This document shows positions 9,054 through 19,012 of a stretch of 64,000 bases of DNA, one piece after another. The translations under genes and the position numbers were made by a program. The notes under the pieces are model-generated. The model saw only the letters and a program-made list of their open reading frames with translations. It was not told where the DNA came from and did not search any database. Positions within the stretch are counted from its first letter, which is position 1, and every line of letters starts with the position of its first letter. Source of the stretch: Neptunitalea chrysea (GTDB lineage Bacteria; Bacteroidota; Bacteroidia; Flavobacteriales; Flavobacteriaceae); assembly GCF_027924145.1 (NCBI RefSeq), contig NZ_BRVP01000018.1, positions 17,378-81,377 on the forward strand, given 5' to 3'.

Positions 9054-12000
9054 TTAAAACTTCACGAGTTGATGTGTTGAAGTTCCTTCTTCTGTAAACA
9101 CTTTTACAAAGTAATGTCCTTTTTGTAAAGCGTTTAAAGAGATGTTAGAAAATGCTTCGGTTACTACCAATACTTGTTGCCCTGTTACATTGTAGAGTAC
9201 TACTCTTTCAATACTAATAGATGACAATATAGCAATAGTAGTACGCGCCGGGTTAGGGTACAGCTTAATAGTACTGTCCAACGTATTCTTAGAAAGTAGT
9301 TCTTTCCCGCCTGAATTCATTTGCCTGGCTGAGGAACAACTTGCAGCACTTACACCATTTCCGGTAATTTCAAGATAATCAATATTACCCAACCCTCCCG
9401 ATGAAGTTGCCTCTAATACAATATCGTTAGTGCCAGAGGTTAAAGTAACCGTTGTAGATACAGTACTCCAGGTTGTCCAATTGGTAGTTGCCGGAAAACT
9501 AAGGCTACTAACAGCTGTAGCATTGTTAACTACAATATTTGCAGGTCGGTCTGTTCCACCACCATTGGCATAGCCAATAACCAGGGTGGCACTTCCACCT
9601 GATGCAGTAACGCTATAACTAATACTGTTTCCACTAGCATTGTCGGTATTCGCAAATCCGGTGCCGGTATAACCTGAGTTATTATTATCAACAGAGCCAT
9701 CTACACTACAAAATCCGCTAGCGTTTTCTTGTATGGTAATCGTAGTACTAGTGGTTGGTATTTCGCTAAACGTGGCAGTAATAGATTTATCAGCATCCAT
9801 TGTTATAGTAGTAGGATTACCCGTGTAACCACCACTCCATCCATCAAATTGCCAACCAGTATTAGGTGTTGCCGTGAGGGATACCGAAGTCCCTTCGTCA
9901 TACGTTCCACTAGAAGGAGATACCGATCCCTGCCCTGTAACAGCAGTAGTAAGATTATATGTTGTGGTGGTAGTACCGGCATATTCCAAACTCATATAGT
10001 AAAGGTTGGCTACATCGCCTTTAGTAAGGGTATGACTACCAGATGAAACAGTCGTAGTAATAATTCCAGATGCAGCAGCATAATTAGTTCCATCAATTTT
10101 AAAGTTACCGGTAAAAGTGTCATTAAATACAAGTGTTAATGTCCCTTCTTGAGATGCCGTAAAATTAACGCTCGTACTCGATTCAATTTTCATGCACTGC
10201 GTTAAGGTTAACCCTCCGTAATAAACAGTACCTTTAGAGGTAGACAGACTTCCGGAAATAGTATAGAAACTACTACTAGTTCCCGATTCGGTAAAATTAT
10301 GAATTTCATCTCCTCCGGTACCTCCTCCTCCATCTTGGGTAAAAACAGCAGTCACTGCTTTATCGTCATCCATGTATACCGTGGTAGTTGTGCTGGTACC
10401 GCTGGCATCTCCGCTCCAGTTACTAAAAGACCATCCACTTGCTGGGGTAGCTGTTAAAGTGGCTGTAGTACCATCATCATAGGTACCTCCTCCGCTCACC
10501 GTACCAGAGCCAGAAACCGTAACTGTTAGGGTATAATCTCCTCCCGGATTTACCACAACTCCACCATCACCTTGAACGCCCACTAAACTTGTCTGATAGT
10601 TTAATAAGGCCGATTTTAGAGCTGTATTAACATCAGAATCGGTATCATCTACACTATTATTAAATGTCCAGGTAAAGTCACCGCCATCCATACGTCCTGC
10701 ATATTGCATTACAGTAGTACGTGCATTGGCAGGTGTTTGGGCAGTATACGTGTACATTACAGAAGAGGTATTAAAATTGTTATGGCTGTTGCCTCCGTAA
10801 GAAGAAGTTACAGAACTAGGCATGTTATCAGTAGGATTGGTAACCACGTAAGCATCAAAGTCAACTGTAGAATTTGTATAGTTGGTATCTCCATATGCAA
10901 CAAATCGATGTTCACCAATCATGTAGTTATTCGCTGCTTTAATACTACCACCGTCTTCACTTGAAAAAGTGGCATTATCGGTATCATTAGCTTGCGTACT
11001 ATCATCATAAATATCAGATCCTTGCATAGAGGTAAGCATAGGAAACTTACAATTTCTAAAGTAGTTGCTTTCTACAAATAATGAAGAACCCTTTGTAGAA
11101 CCCGCCCCATATTTAGCATTCCCATCGTAGTAATTATTGTAAATATGAGCAGAGTAGAAACGTACTCTTGGATGTCTGGAATCGGAATGGTCATACCAGT
11201 TGTGGTGATAAGTAATATAAAGTCCGGTAGTAGTACCTTCGCTTAATCCAAGTAAGTTCGCTTTCCCTGAATCCCAAAAGTGATTATAAGAAAAGGTAAC
11301 ATAGGTAGATTTTTTACAATCTAATGCTCCGTCTCCTTTCGCCTGATCGGAGTCACCACCTGCATCTCCGTAAAAGAAATCACAATTATGTACCCAAATA
11401 TAATCGTTGTTTTGTTGCAGACCAATATTATCGCCTTCACCACTGTTACAATTCATTAAGCCAATGTTTCTAATTTCAATATTAGTTGCATTTTTAATAC
11501 GTATGCCCCAACCATCTGCAGTAGCATCGTCACCAATACCTTCTAAAGTAATATGGCTGCTTGCATTCTTATCGTTTTCAACCACAATATCACCGTTCGA
11601 CATGTATGAGAAATCCGTTATTTGTCCAATGAACCTAACAATGAGAGGACGATTGTCATCTCCTTTTTTAAAGCCCTCCAGAATTTCCTGCAAACCAACA
11701 CACGGATTGGAGTTAGCGCCTGTAACATTTAAGCTAATGACGTCTTTGGTATTTTCTGTAATGTATAGAATAACTGCTCCACTCATAGGAGTACCATCAA
11801 GATTATAAGCTCCCGGTATTCTACTATTATTGAATGAAAATCCGGTTCGGTCATGGGCTGTCACCGTAATAGAAGAAGTAGTTGCAGAAGTGCCTTCAGT
11901 ACCTGAGGTAACAGGTGCTACCGTAATGGTATAGGTTCCGGCCTGTAACCCAGGAATATCCACTCTATAATAAGTACCATAACTTCGTATTAGTTGGTCA

Positions 12001-12191
12001 TCAACAGGTTCATTAGTGTATCCTTGTCCGCTATAGTATACATTATAGCTATCGGCACCAGATACCGGTTGCCAAGTAGCAAAGGCGGTTTCCATCCAAC
12101 CAGAGGCTTCGTTAAAAGTAACAGATTGAGCATTGCTTATAGAAAAGGTTATAAGCAAAACAAATAAAATTTGGATTGGTAATTTACTCAT
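9054..12191 (-). CDS. Secreted modular pectate lyase (PL1) with InlB repeats, CBM and T9SS sorting domain
   Basis: 1045 residues. Domains in order: signal peptide (1-21); fibronectin-III-like module (about 22-112); PL1 pectate lyase beta-helix (about 115-430) with HHNWYDHSDSRHPRVR at 329-344 containing the catalytic and substrate-binding Arg/His cluster and stacked Asn ladders; a first divergent InlB B-repeat (about 553-618); a Ser/Thr-rich beta domain (about 630-738); a second InlB repeat (about 745-810, WQFDGWSGGYTGNP); a carbohydrate-binding module of CBM6/35 type (about 816-945); and a type IX sorting domain (about 972-1045, LYPNPARTTI at its start). It should cleave pectate outside the cell by beta-elimination. 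No SusC/D pair or other pectin gene is adjacent, so it stands alone. Confidence 0.93.
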   Translation of the reverse strand: MSKLPIQILFVLLITFSISNAQSVTFNEASGWMETAFATWQPVSGADSYNVYYSGQGYTNEPVDDQLIRSYGTYYRVDIPGLQAGTYTITVAPVTSGTEGTSATTSSITVTAHDRTGFSFNNSRIPGAYNLDGTPMSGAVILYITENTKDVISLNVTGANSNPCVGLQEILEGFKKGDDNRPLIVRFIGQITDFSYMSNGDIVVENDKNASSHITLEGIGDDATADGWGIRIKNATNIEIRNIGLMNCNSGEGDNIGLQQNNDYIWVHNCDFFYGDAGGDSDQAKGDGALDCKKSTYVTFSYNHFWDSGKANLLGLSEGTTTGLYITYHHNWYDHSDSRHPRVRFYSAHIYNNYYDGNAKYGAGSTKGSSLFVESNYFRNCKFPMLTSMQGSDIYDDSTQANDTDNATFSSEDGGSIKAANNYMIGEHRFVAYGDTNYTNSTVDFDAYVVTNPTDNMPSSVTSSYGGNSHNNFNTSSVMYTYTAQTPANARTTVMQYAGRMDGGDFTWTFNNSVDDTDSDVNTALKSALLNYQTSLVGVQGDGGVVVNPGGDYTLTVTVSGSGTVSGGGTYDDGTTATLTATPASGWSFSNWSGDASGTSTTTTVYMDDDKAVTAVFTQDGGGGTGGDEIHNFTESGTSSSFYTISGSLSTSKGTVYYGGLTLTQCMKIESSTSVNFTASQEGTLTLVFNDTFTGNFKIDGTNYAAASGIITTTVSSGSHTLTKGDVANLYYMSLEYAGTTTTTYNLTTAVTGQGSVSPSSGTYDEGTSVSLTATPNTGWQFDGWSGGYTGNPTTITMDADKSITATFSEIPTTSTTITIQENASGFCSVDGSVDNNNSGYTGTGFANTDNASGNSISYSVTASGGSATLVIGYANGGGTDRPANIVVNNATAVSSLSFPATTNWTTWSTVSTTVTLTSGTNDIVLEATSSGGLGNIDYLEITGNGVSAASCSSARQMNSGGKELLSKNTLDSTIKLYPNPARTTIAILSSISIERVVLYNVTGQQVLVVTEAFSNISLNALQKGHYFVKVFTEEGTSTHQLVKF

Positions 12192-13035
12192 GATAATTTA
12201 ATGTTTTTAAATGTTAATGTAATCATCTGTTGATGTGTCAGATGTTTACTTTACGGATTCACTACCGTATTGATTATAAAGGAAATATGTAATATAATCC
12301 TTGAGTAGGGGTGATAAACAGGGCGTATTAAACCTAGGCCAAAATACACCTATCGGTGTTGGCTATAATAAAATACAGGGCGTGTGTCCGCAACATATTA
12401 AAGGGTCCGGAGCAGCTGATGTAACAAAACCGTTTCGTATAAATTACGGTGGCGAGTTAGCAGAAGATATACATTTGTTCATGATTATAAATAATTTAAA
12501 GTTCGAAATATTTTGGCAATATATAACCTGCTGTAGCAATAGAAATTACCCAGAATAATAGACACTGTATAAGAGAAATTTACAACCTATTCAGGAGGTT
12601 CTAACAGTTTAAGATTTAATGTAATCGATTGCACAACTCTATAAAAGAAATGATAAGCGTCGGGGATTAAGTAAAATGAAGTTACTTTTTGAAGTACCAT
12701 AACATTATAATTTAAGATATGTGGCTATTAAATTGTTCAATATAATTTCACGAAATCGTTTTCGTTAATTGTTATTTTTTTTAGACCCAAATTGTCTTAT
12801 TTTTACCTCTATGTGATATAGTGAAGGATCAATGATTAACACGAAGTTAAAATTAATTTTTCGCAATTCAAAGAATTTATTTTTAAGGATATCACTTTTT
12901 TTATATAAAACCGTTCAAAACCCTTGTAAAGACTGAGTTGTTGTTGTCTAAATATTTTACTACGCTATTACATAGAAAAGGAATGTACAAAAAATGAGAC
13001 ATTAAATAATATCCTGTAAGATTTATTGTATATTT
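12192..13035. other. 844-bp gene-poor upstream region
   Basis: No convincing gene. An open frame of 85 codons on the + strand (12301-12558) starts only at TTG and shows no recognisable domain. The stretch carries AT-rich upstream sequence of the pectate lyase and a LacI-like palindrome at 12750-12765. The region may be gene debris. Confidence 0.5.
12750..12765. promoter_or_regulatory. LacI-type operator-like palindrome
   Basis: ACGAAATCGTTTTCGT is an even palindrome with a central CG and arms ACGAAA/TTTCGT, as in operators of LacI-family regulators of sugar genes. It lies about 560 bp upstream of the pectate lyase start; no LacI gene is in the window. The link is only suggestive. Confidence 0.3.
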
Positions 13036-13341
13036 ATGTCGAAATCAATCAAAAACATGCAAGAAATATTATTTTTTGACCTACCATGCTTTTATGGTTT
13101 TAGCAGTGCAAAACTTACTGGTGTTGTGGTAGACCATGCCTCTAAAGTAACCATTTCTTATGGTACTAGTTGGGCGGCAAACGGACAAGTCGGAACTACC
13201 TCATCAGAAACGGATTCCTATATACTGGAAGCAGCTACCAAACCAACTAATGAAAGTTCTTTGATGCACACCGCCGGCAAGCAGATACGTATACCTACAT
13301 ACACAGGTTTATTAGAACTATATAAAGAAAAATGCCATTGA
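13036..13341 (+). CDS. Doubtful small ORF, possible gene fragment
   Basis: 101 codons from an ATG. The middle (about residues 28-60) is rich in Ser/Thr/Gly and looks like a beta-rich extracellular or repeat protein fragment, while the ends do not resemble a natural N- or C-terminus. There is no signal peptide and no family match that I recognise. It ends 14 bp before the CPBP gene. It may be a remnant of a larger surface protein. Confidence 0.3.
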   Translation: MSKSIKNMQEILFFDLPCFYGFSSAKLTGVVVDHASKVTISYGTSWAANGQVGTTSSETDSYILEAATKPTNESSLMHTAGKQIRIPTYTGLLELYKEKCH

Positions 13342-13355
13342 ACTAACCATAACAG

Positions 13356-14147
13356 ATGAAACGCCCTATTATGAAAAACACCTATAGAATAATACTTATT
13401 GTAGCTATTGCTTTTATTGTTTATGTTACCGGATTCCGTACCTTTTTTAGTGCTTGGAAAAATAGTATTGATCTTACCATAGGCAGTATGGGTGTTAGCC
13501 ATATCATCTGCTATGTTTTGATGGGTATTCCACTGTTTACAGGCACCTTACTTATTACCAAAGGAAAAGGATTTTTTACCGGAATAGGACTAAAATCGAA
13601 CGCCATAAAAGGTATTTTAATCACCTTAGGATTTACCTTACCTATGGGCATTGGGAGTGCTATTTTTTTCAATTTTAATAACTATGTAAAACTCGATACT
13701 ATTTTGATAGGTGCCGTAGCAGCTGCTTTTTTTGAGGAGCTGTATTTTAGAGGATTCTTGTTCGGACTTATATTTAAAAATACTAAAATCGGATTTATTC
13801 CGGCTATATTTTTAGGGGCTGTGTTATTTGCTATGGGGCACCTTTACCAAAGCAACAATATGGAAACCTTAATAGGTATTTTTACTATGACCTTTATGGG
13901 GGCTATTTTATTTGCTTGGTTGTACTGCGAATGGAATTACAATTTGTGGGTAGCCATAGGAATGCACTTTTGGATGAACCTGTTCTGGATGTTATTCTCG
14001 GTTTCTGAAGATGCCTTAGGTGATACTATGGCAAATGTATTTAGATTCACTACCATTGCACTAGCAATAGGATTTACCGTCATCTACAAACTCAAAAAAG
14101 GAAAAAAACTAGAAATAAACAGGTACACTATCTGGATGAAAAAGTAA
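13356..14147 (+). CDS. CPBP-family intramembrane glutamic protease
   Basis: 263 residues with about seven or eight hydrophobic helices. The three ABI/CPBP signatures are present: EELYFRG (about residues 127-133, the EExxxR active-site motif), FAMGH (FxxxH, about 165) and HFWMN (HxxxN, about 207). Members cleave within membranes and include CAAX-type proteases and bacteriocin self-immunity proteins. Two ATGs are possible (13356 and 13371); the second gives MKNTYRIILI, with the first helix directly following. Monocistronic. Substrate unknown. Confidence 0.88.
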   Translation: MKRPIMKNTYRIILIVAIAFIVYVTGFRTFFSAWKNSIDLTIGSMGVSHIICYVLMGIPLFTGTLLITKGKGFFTGIGLKSNAIKGILITLGFTLPMGIGSAIFFNFNNYVKLDTILIGAVAAAFFEELYFRGFLFGLIFKNTKIGFIPAIFLGAVLFAMGHLYQSNNMETLIGIFTMTFMGAILFAWLYCEWNYNLWVAIGMHFWMNLFWMLFSVSEDALGDTMANVFRFTTIALAIGFTVIYKLKKGKKLEINRYTIWMKK

Positions 14148-14242
14148 CCCTCCTCGGCATAAGCCCAAGAAGCATTTATTAAGTGTCCCATTGCTATTGA
14201 GAGACAAATTGCAAAGCATGTACTCAGTCAGCTATGAACTAG

Positions 14243-14416
14243 CTACTCTTTACGTCTTTTCTTAAAGTACGAAAACATAAGGTAGGCAAACGCCGCAATA
14301 ATAGTGATAGGTAATAAATACCCTATAAGTACCCCTATAACATACGAGTTATCGGGGGCACTTTTTATTTTCTCATCAATATTTGGCTGCTGCAGTAAGA
14401 TAATAATCAAATTCAT
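14243..14416 (-). CDS. 57-residue membrane micro-protein coupled to enoyl-CoA hydratase
   Basis: The start codon overlaps the stop of the enoyl-CoA hydratase gene by one base (TGATG), which indicates translational coupling. The product has one strong transmembrane helix (about residues 27-50, YVIGVLIGYLLPITIIAAFA) and a very basic end (FKKRRKE), so an N-out, C-in single-pass protein is expected. No known function; the small size and coupling make it a likely real gene that automatic callers could miss. Confidence 0.65.
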   Translation of the reverse strand: MNLIIILLQQPNIDEKIKSAPDNSYVIGVLIGYLLPITIIAAFAYLMFSYFKKRRKE

Positions 14417-15174
14417 CACTTATTATTTTTAATTTTGGCCAATGCATTTTTGGTATATGGTGAAAGTACCAATCTTGCCGAAATTTCAGCATTATATACT
14501 AGCATTTCTTCCCAATCTTCTGTACCCTTCCATAATGTATGTTTCATAGCACGTAACGCCTTTATGTTATACACTGCTAATTGCTCACTTAACATAGCTA
14601 TTTCCTTATCGGCATCTGCTAAAGTAGGCACTACCTTTGTGTAGAGTCCTTTTTCTAAAGCCCATTGTGCACTTTTCCATTCCAAGGCATTTAAGGTAAG
14701 CTCTGCTAAAGCCGTTTTTCCAATTTTTCGATCTACCGCAGGGGCAATTACAAACGGACCGATACCTATGGTAAACTCCGATAGTTTTACATGGGCAGCC
14801 TCGGTAGCAATCACATAATCACAAGCAGCAATAATACCCACTCCGCCACCAACAGTTTTCCCTTGTACTTTACCAATAATAAGCTTTGTACTGGTACGCA
14901 TCGCATTCAATACCCCGGCAAAACCACTAAAAAATGCAATCGCATCTTCTAGAGTATTCAATGCTAATAATTCATCAAAGGAAGCTCCTCCACAAAACGC
15001 ACGGTCGCCTTCACTTTGTAAAATAAGTACAGAAATCGTTTTATCTATAGACACATCTTCAATAGCACTGATAAGTCTCTTTAGCAATGCTATAGGAAAC
15101 GAGTTCCCCGCAGGATGCCCAAAGGTTATGGTTGCAATGGTATTTTCTACTGTTGTTGTTACGGTTCCATTCAT
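14416..15174 (-). CDS. Enoyl-CoA hydratase/isomerase family protein
   Basis: About 252 residues from the ATG at 15174 (MNGTVTTTVENTIATITFGH). An upstream ATG at 15213 would add 13 residues that do not fit the family. Crotonase-fold features: the oxyanion-hole segment FCGGASFDELLAL (about residues 60-72) and KVQGKTVGGGVGIIAACDYVIA (about 105-126). The usual first catalytic Glu of hydratases is not obvious, and the second region reads LSEFTIGIGP. It may act as a methylglutaconyl-CoA hydratase-like or isomerase enzyme. The downstream membrane micro-protein overlaps its stop. Confidence 0.8.
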   Translation of the reverse strand: MNGTVTTTVENTIATITFGHPAGNSFPIALLKRLISAIEDVSIDKTISVLILQSEGDRAFCGGASFDELLALNTLEDAIAFFSGFAGVLNAMRTSTKLIIGKVQGKTVGGGVGIIAACDYVIATEAAHVKLSEFTIGIGPFVIAPAVDRKIGKTALAELTLNALEWKSAQWALEKGLYTKVVPTLADADKEIAMLSEQLAVYNIKALRAMKHTLWKGTEDWEEMLVYNAEISARLVLSPYTKNALAKIKNNK

Positions 15175-15392
15175 AAATAGTAAGATTTGCGTGGTATTCT
15201 TAAATTTCTTCAAAACACATTGTAAAGAAACTTCATTAATGAGTAAAAATAAAAAATAAACCTATACGAATGACACTATCAAAAGTTAATACCTATTACT
15301 AATAGCTATTTTAGGAATATAATTAACTACTAATAAAACAAATAGACCGCATTTAAATGGTCTCAAAAAAACAAAAAAAACATTTTTTTATA

Positions 15393-16733
15393 CTAAGAAA
15401 CCTGCAAATATTTGCTTCTAAACTTTAGTACCGGCCCTACCGAACGTACCAGCATCCATACCGTAAAGGCTATCCAAATACCATATAATTGTAAGCCCAT
15501 ATAATGTCCTATAAGTACGGTAGGTATAAATCCTAATGAGGTTGCTATCACCAATACGTTTCTCAGAAACTTAGCCTCGCCCAAACCTTTAAAAATACCA
15601 TCGAACATAAAGGCTATGGTATTAATAGGCTGCATAAGCAATACTATCCAAAACACAGAGTAAAACTGACTAAGTACTAGTGGTTCTTTGGTAAACAGCT
15701 CCCCTATTTCGTTATACACCAACGCACAAACGGCAATTAATATAGCAGCCACTAGTAAGGCATTTTTACAAATATCAATACTTAGGTTCCATAACTTTTT
15801 ATAGGCTTTTTCACCCAATAATCTGCCCGATATAGCATTTCCGGCATTGGCATAGCCATCAATAAAAAAGGAAAAAAAAAACCATACCTGCATTAAAATA
15901 CTTTGTGCGGCAATTACGTTTTTACCGTATCCTGTTGCCAGCCTACTAGCCACCACCATTGCCACATTTAAAAAGAAGGTACGTATAAACAAATTAGCAC
16001 TCATAACAATAAGTGGCTTTAAATTTGGATTAAACACCCTACGGACTTTAAAATTAAAGGGAGTTCTATACACAAAAAACAACACTGCTATAACCAGCAT
16101 AATCAATTGCGAAATAACACTAGCAATGGCAGCTCCCTGCAAATGCATGGCGGGTACATAGCCCTCTATGCCGTACACCAACAAAAAATCGAGTCCTATG
16201 TTTACGGTAGCGCCGGTAATACTGCAAATCATAGCCCAATGCGTATTTTGCATTCCTCTAAAAACTCCAAAAATAGCAAAGGTGACTAAGGTTAACGGAT
16301 ACCCCAACGCACGTATTAAGTAATAGCTTTTTGCATACTCCAATACCAGTCCGTTGGCTTCAAAAATATAGGAGAAAATAAAATGCGCACCCACAGTGGT
16401 AATTACCAATAACACCAAACTCAATACCAAATTAAGTGCTATAACCTGCGGCACCAAGGTTTTTACAGCATGCAAACGTTTCTCGCCATAATGACGTGCC
16501 ACCATAGCCGAAATAGCGGTTTTGGTTTGTGCCAAAATCCAGATAAGAGCCGATAAAAATGAACCCACAATACCTGCCGCTGCCAACGCCTCTACCGGAT
16601 GTTCTTTTACATTGCCAATAACAGCAATATCGGTAATAGAAATCAATGGTTCTGCAATACCCGCCGCAATAGCCGGTAGCGCCAGTTTATTAATCTCAAG
16701 AAAGCTAACTCTATTGGGGTGTGTTTTAATCAT
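15393..16733 (-). CDS. MATE-family efflux transporter (DinF-like)
   Basis: 446 residues with about twelve hydrophobic segments in two similar halves. The N-terminal half has LALPAIAAGIAEPLISITDI and the second half NAGNAISGRLLGEKAYKKLW, the position and wording of the conserved MATE repeats. The family exports drugs or metabolites in exchange for Na+ or H+. The DinF subgroup is suggested by the EINKLALPAI start. Substrate unknown. It is transcribed alone; the decayed IS982 lies directly upstream. Confidence 0.9.
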   Translation of the reverse strand: MIKTHPNRVSFLEINKLALPAIAAGIAEPLISITDIAVIGNVKEHPVEALAAAGIVGSFLSALIWILAQTKTAISAMVARHYGEKRLHAVKTLVPQVIALNLVLSLVLLVITTVGAHFIFSYIFEANGLVLEYAKSYYLIRALGYPLTLVTFAIFGVFRGMQNTHWAMICSITGATVNIGLDFLLVYGIEGYVPAMHLQGAAIASVISQLIMLVIAVLFFVYRTPFNFKVRRVFNPNLKPLIVMSANLFIRTFFLNVAMVVASRLATGYGKNVIAAQSILMQVWFFFSFFIDGYANAGNAISGRLLGEKAYKKLWNLSIDICKNALLVAAILIAVCALVYNEIGELFTKEPLVLSQFYSVFWIVLLMQPINTIAFMFDGIFKGLGEAKFLRNVLVIATSLGFIPTVLIGHYMGLQLYGIWIAFTVWMLVRSVGPVLKFRSKYLQVS

Positions 16734-16921
16734 ACCGGCAAAGGTCGGGATTTTTAAATCCCATTTACAAAAACAACAAACAGAAATAGCCCAAATGTTG
16801 ACAAAATCAGAGCCAAAAACATTAAAAAACCTGATCGTTCAAGTAAACTCAACATTCTTAAAATGAATTTCAAAACATCCGCTTTATTATTCTAAAAATT
16901 TGGTAAACAGCATATTGTAAA

Positions 16922-17737
16922 ATGGATTATTTACATCAAATACGCAAACCTAAATTGAGAGATAAACAACTCATTGCCATGGATCTAACATCAGAGTATA
17001 TGGGTATTGATAGCGAATGTCAACTTTTTCGAATTTTACCTGCTAGTTTATCCAGCAAAATAGAGCAGAGTGTCTACAACAGAAGAAAGCGTAAGTTATT
17101 TTCATTTAGAGAATCACTTCGCAAAGCATTGGTAAAGAGGCTGAATAAATCTGAGCATTGTTATATTGTTGACAGTATGCCTTTAGAGGTCTGTAAATTA
17201 TCAAGAAGCTCCAGAAGTAAGATATGTAAAGAACAGGACTACAGTCTGCCCGAAAAAGGATATTGTGCGAGTCAATCAAGTCATTATTATGGATATAAAC
17301 TGCATGCTGTCTGTTCTGCACAGGGTGTTATAGAAAGTATGGATATTAGTCCGGCATGTGTGCACGATATCAATTACTTAAAGGATATAAAGCACCAATT
17401 ACGTGATTGTACATTGCTTGGTGATAGAGGGTATTTGTAGGCAGAATACCAATTAAATCTATTTGAATATCATAATATTAGGCTTGAAACTCCTATGAGA
17501 ACAAACCAGCATAACTATAGGGAACAGCCGTAGGTTTTCAAGAAATCCAGAAAACGTATTGAAACATTATTTTCTCAGCTCTGTGACCAATTTATGATTC
17601 GAAGGAATTATGCTAAATCTTTTGAGGGGTTCAAAAATAGAATCTTATCCAAGATTACAGCAATGACAGTCATTCAATATATAAACATGTTTGAATTCAA
17701 CAGAAATATCAATAATCTAAAAATCAATATTGCTTAA
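16922..17737 (+). pseudogene. IS982-family transposase with two in-frame stop codons
   Basis: Reading straight through gives 272 codons to a TAA at 17735, near the usual 290-residue length. TAG codons interrupt it at 17438-17440 and 17531-17533. Family blocks are intact around them: MDLTSEYMGIDSE, YIVDSMPLEVCK, SSHYYGYKLHAVCS, LLGDRGYL, then RKRIETLFSQLCDQFMIRRN and NRILSKITAM. From family memory the stops replace Ser (GYL-S) and Tyr (QP-Y-F). The catalytic Asp/Glu framework is split, so the element is immobile unless complemented. The N-terminus may lack about 15 residues. No inverted repeats were identified. Confidence 0.88.
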
Positions 17738-17833
17738 ATGCACAACGCATAAAAGTAGTATATTATTTGATTACAACAAACAGTATTTTTTTGTTTTTAT
17801 ACGTATTTTTATGCGAAATAAATACTGATTATT

Positions 17834-19012
17834 ATGAAAAAAATATTTTATTTACTGTTATTATCGGTCATTACATTTTATAGCTGTAGCGATACTTCTC
17901 AAAATTCAGAAGTTTTTAACAATACAGCTTTGGAAATTTTCGGAAGAAGTTATGATTTTTATAATTACAATAATTTTAACTACGATCTTACCTATACCTC
18001 TTCTGATAAAAGTATTAACTCTCATATTTTAACCGTTAAGAATGAGTTTTCGTCTATAGTTCAATCCTTGAACAAAACTTATAACTTGGGATTAGATTCT
18101 ACTCAAGTTTGGGCTGTAACATTTTATGGTAAAGGTATAAATCAGAAAATCGATAAAAATATTACAGGCTTATCGGTTTTGGAATATTCTGAAGGTGGGT
18201 TCTATCAAAGAATGTATAATATAGATCAAGAAATTGTAAATCCGGTAACTGATTTTACAAGAAGCTATATTGGTCCCGTATTTATAGAAAGTTTTGGTTA
18301 TTTTGGTTATGAGTCTAACGATCAAATTAATTCGTTACTTGTTGTTTTTAGGGGGGGTGAAATAGAGGATTCTTCTGAATTTTTGAGTAAACAAAATGAG
18401 GTAGAAGAAGTCGATTATGATTTTCACATGGCAATATTGGAGCAATATCCAATAATTTTCACAGAAAAATATTATATACCTCACTATTGTTCGGTTGCCG
18501 ATTGTGATTCAAGTAATAATGGTTTTTGTGGGATATATTCTGGAGAACCTGATGTGAGTTGTAAAAAAAGTTCATATATCGATGATTGTTGTTGTGCAAA
18601 ATCTTATGCGGATAGCAATTTACCTATAGATCCTACGATATCTGCTTTTGGGGTTGATATGTATGATATTCGAGATAATGTACTATCTTTATCTTCAAGG
18701 GGGAGCGATTATAAGGATTTTTACGAGAAAATCGGATATGTTTTGAGGGTTACCCAAGAATTTGATAATAACCCGCAGCGTACACAAGATGTAATTGAAT
18801 TTTTATTGCAAAAGTCTCATTCATTTACTCAGGCATTATCAAATAATGTTGTTATTACTTCTTCTGACTCAGCGTACATATTATCGATTATTAGTTCATA
18901 TAGAAATTTAACAACAAATCATGAGTTCCAGAGGATATTGAATACTATAGAGGCTGATGTTACATATTTAACTAATAAAAAGAAATCTGAAATAATAACT
19001 TATTTTATGTAA
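17834..19012 (+). CDS. Cysteine-rich lipoprotein of unknown function
   Basis: 392 residues. Lipoprotein signal (residues 1-18, lipobox FYSC at 15-18), so outer-membrane or periplasmic anchoring is expected. The N-terminal half is Asn/Tyr-rich. A compact cysteine cluster lies around residues 215-257 (CSVADC, FCGIY, SCKK, DDCCCAKSY; nine Cys within about 40 residues), suggesting disulfides or metal binding. The C-terminal 130 residues appear helical. I do not recognise the family. The next gene overlaps its stop by one base. The pair sits between two decayed transposons, so transfer is possible. Confidence 0.6.
   Translation: MKKIFYLLLLSVITFYSCSDTSQNSEVFNNTALEIFGRSYDFYNYNNFNYDLTYTSSDKSINSHILTVKNEFSSIVQSLNKTYNLGLDSTQVWAVTFYGKGINQKIDKNITGLSVLEYSEGGFYQRMYNIDQEIVNPVTDFTRSYIGPVFIESFGYFGYESNDQINSLLVVFRGGEIEDSSEFLSKQNEVEEVDYDFHMAILEQYPIIFTEKYYIPHYCSVADCDSSNNGFCGIYSGEPDVSCKKSSYIDDCCCAKSYADSNLPIDPTISAFGVDMYDIRDNVLSLSSRGSDYKDFYEKIGYVLRVTQEFDNNPQRTQDVIEFLLQKSHSFTQALSNNVVITSSDSAYILSIISSYRNLTTNHEFQRILNTIEADVTYLTNKKKSEIITYFM

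Noticed and set aside
12301..12558. 85-codon + strand ORF
   Set aside because: Starts only at TTG, shows no domain and no ribosome-binding context; kept only as part of the gene-poor region.
13036..13341. RHS-type or adhesin fragment
   Set aside because: The composition suggests it but there is no YD-repeat or other signature; left unassigned.
17438..17533. Recoded TAG codons (readthrough or suppressor use)
   Set aside because: TAG is the normal stop of many genes here (for example lpxH, rodA), so decay is the simpler reading.
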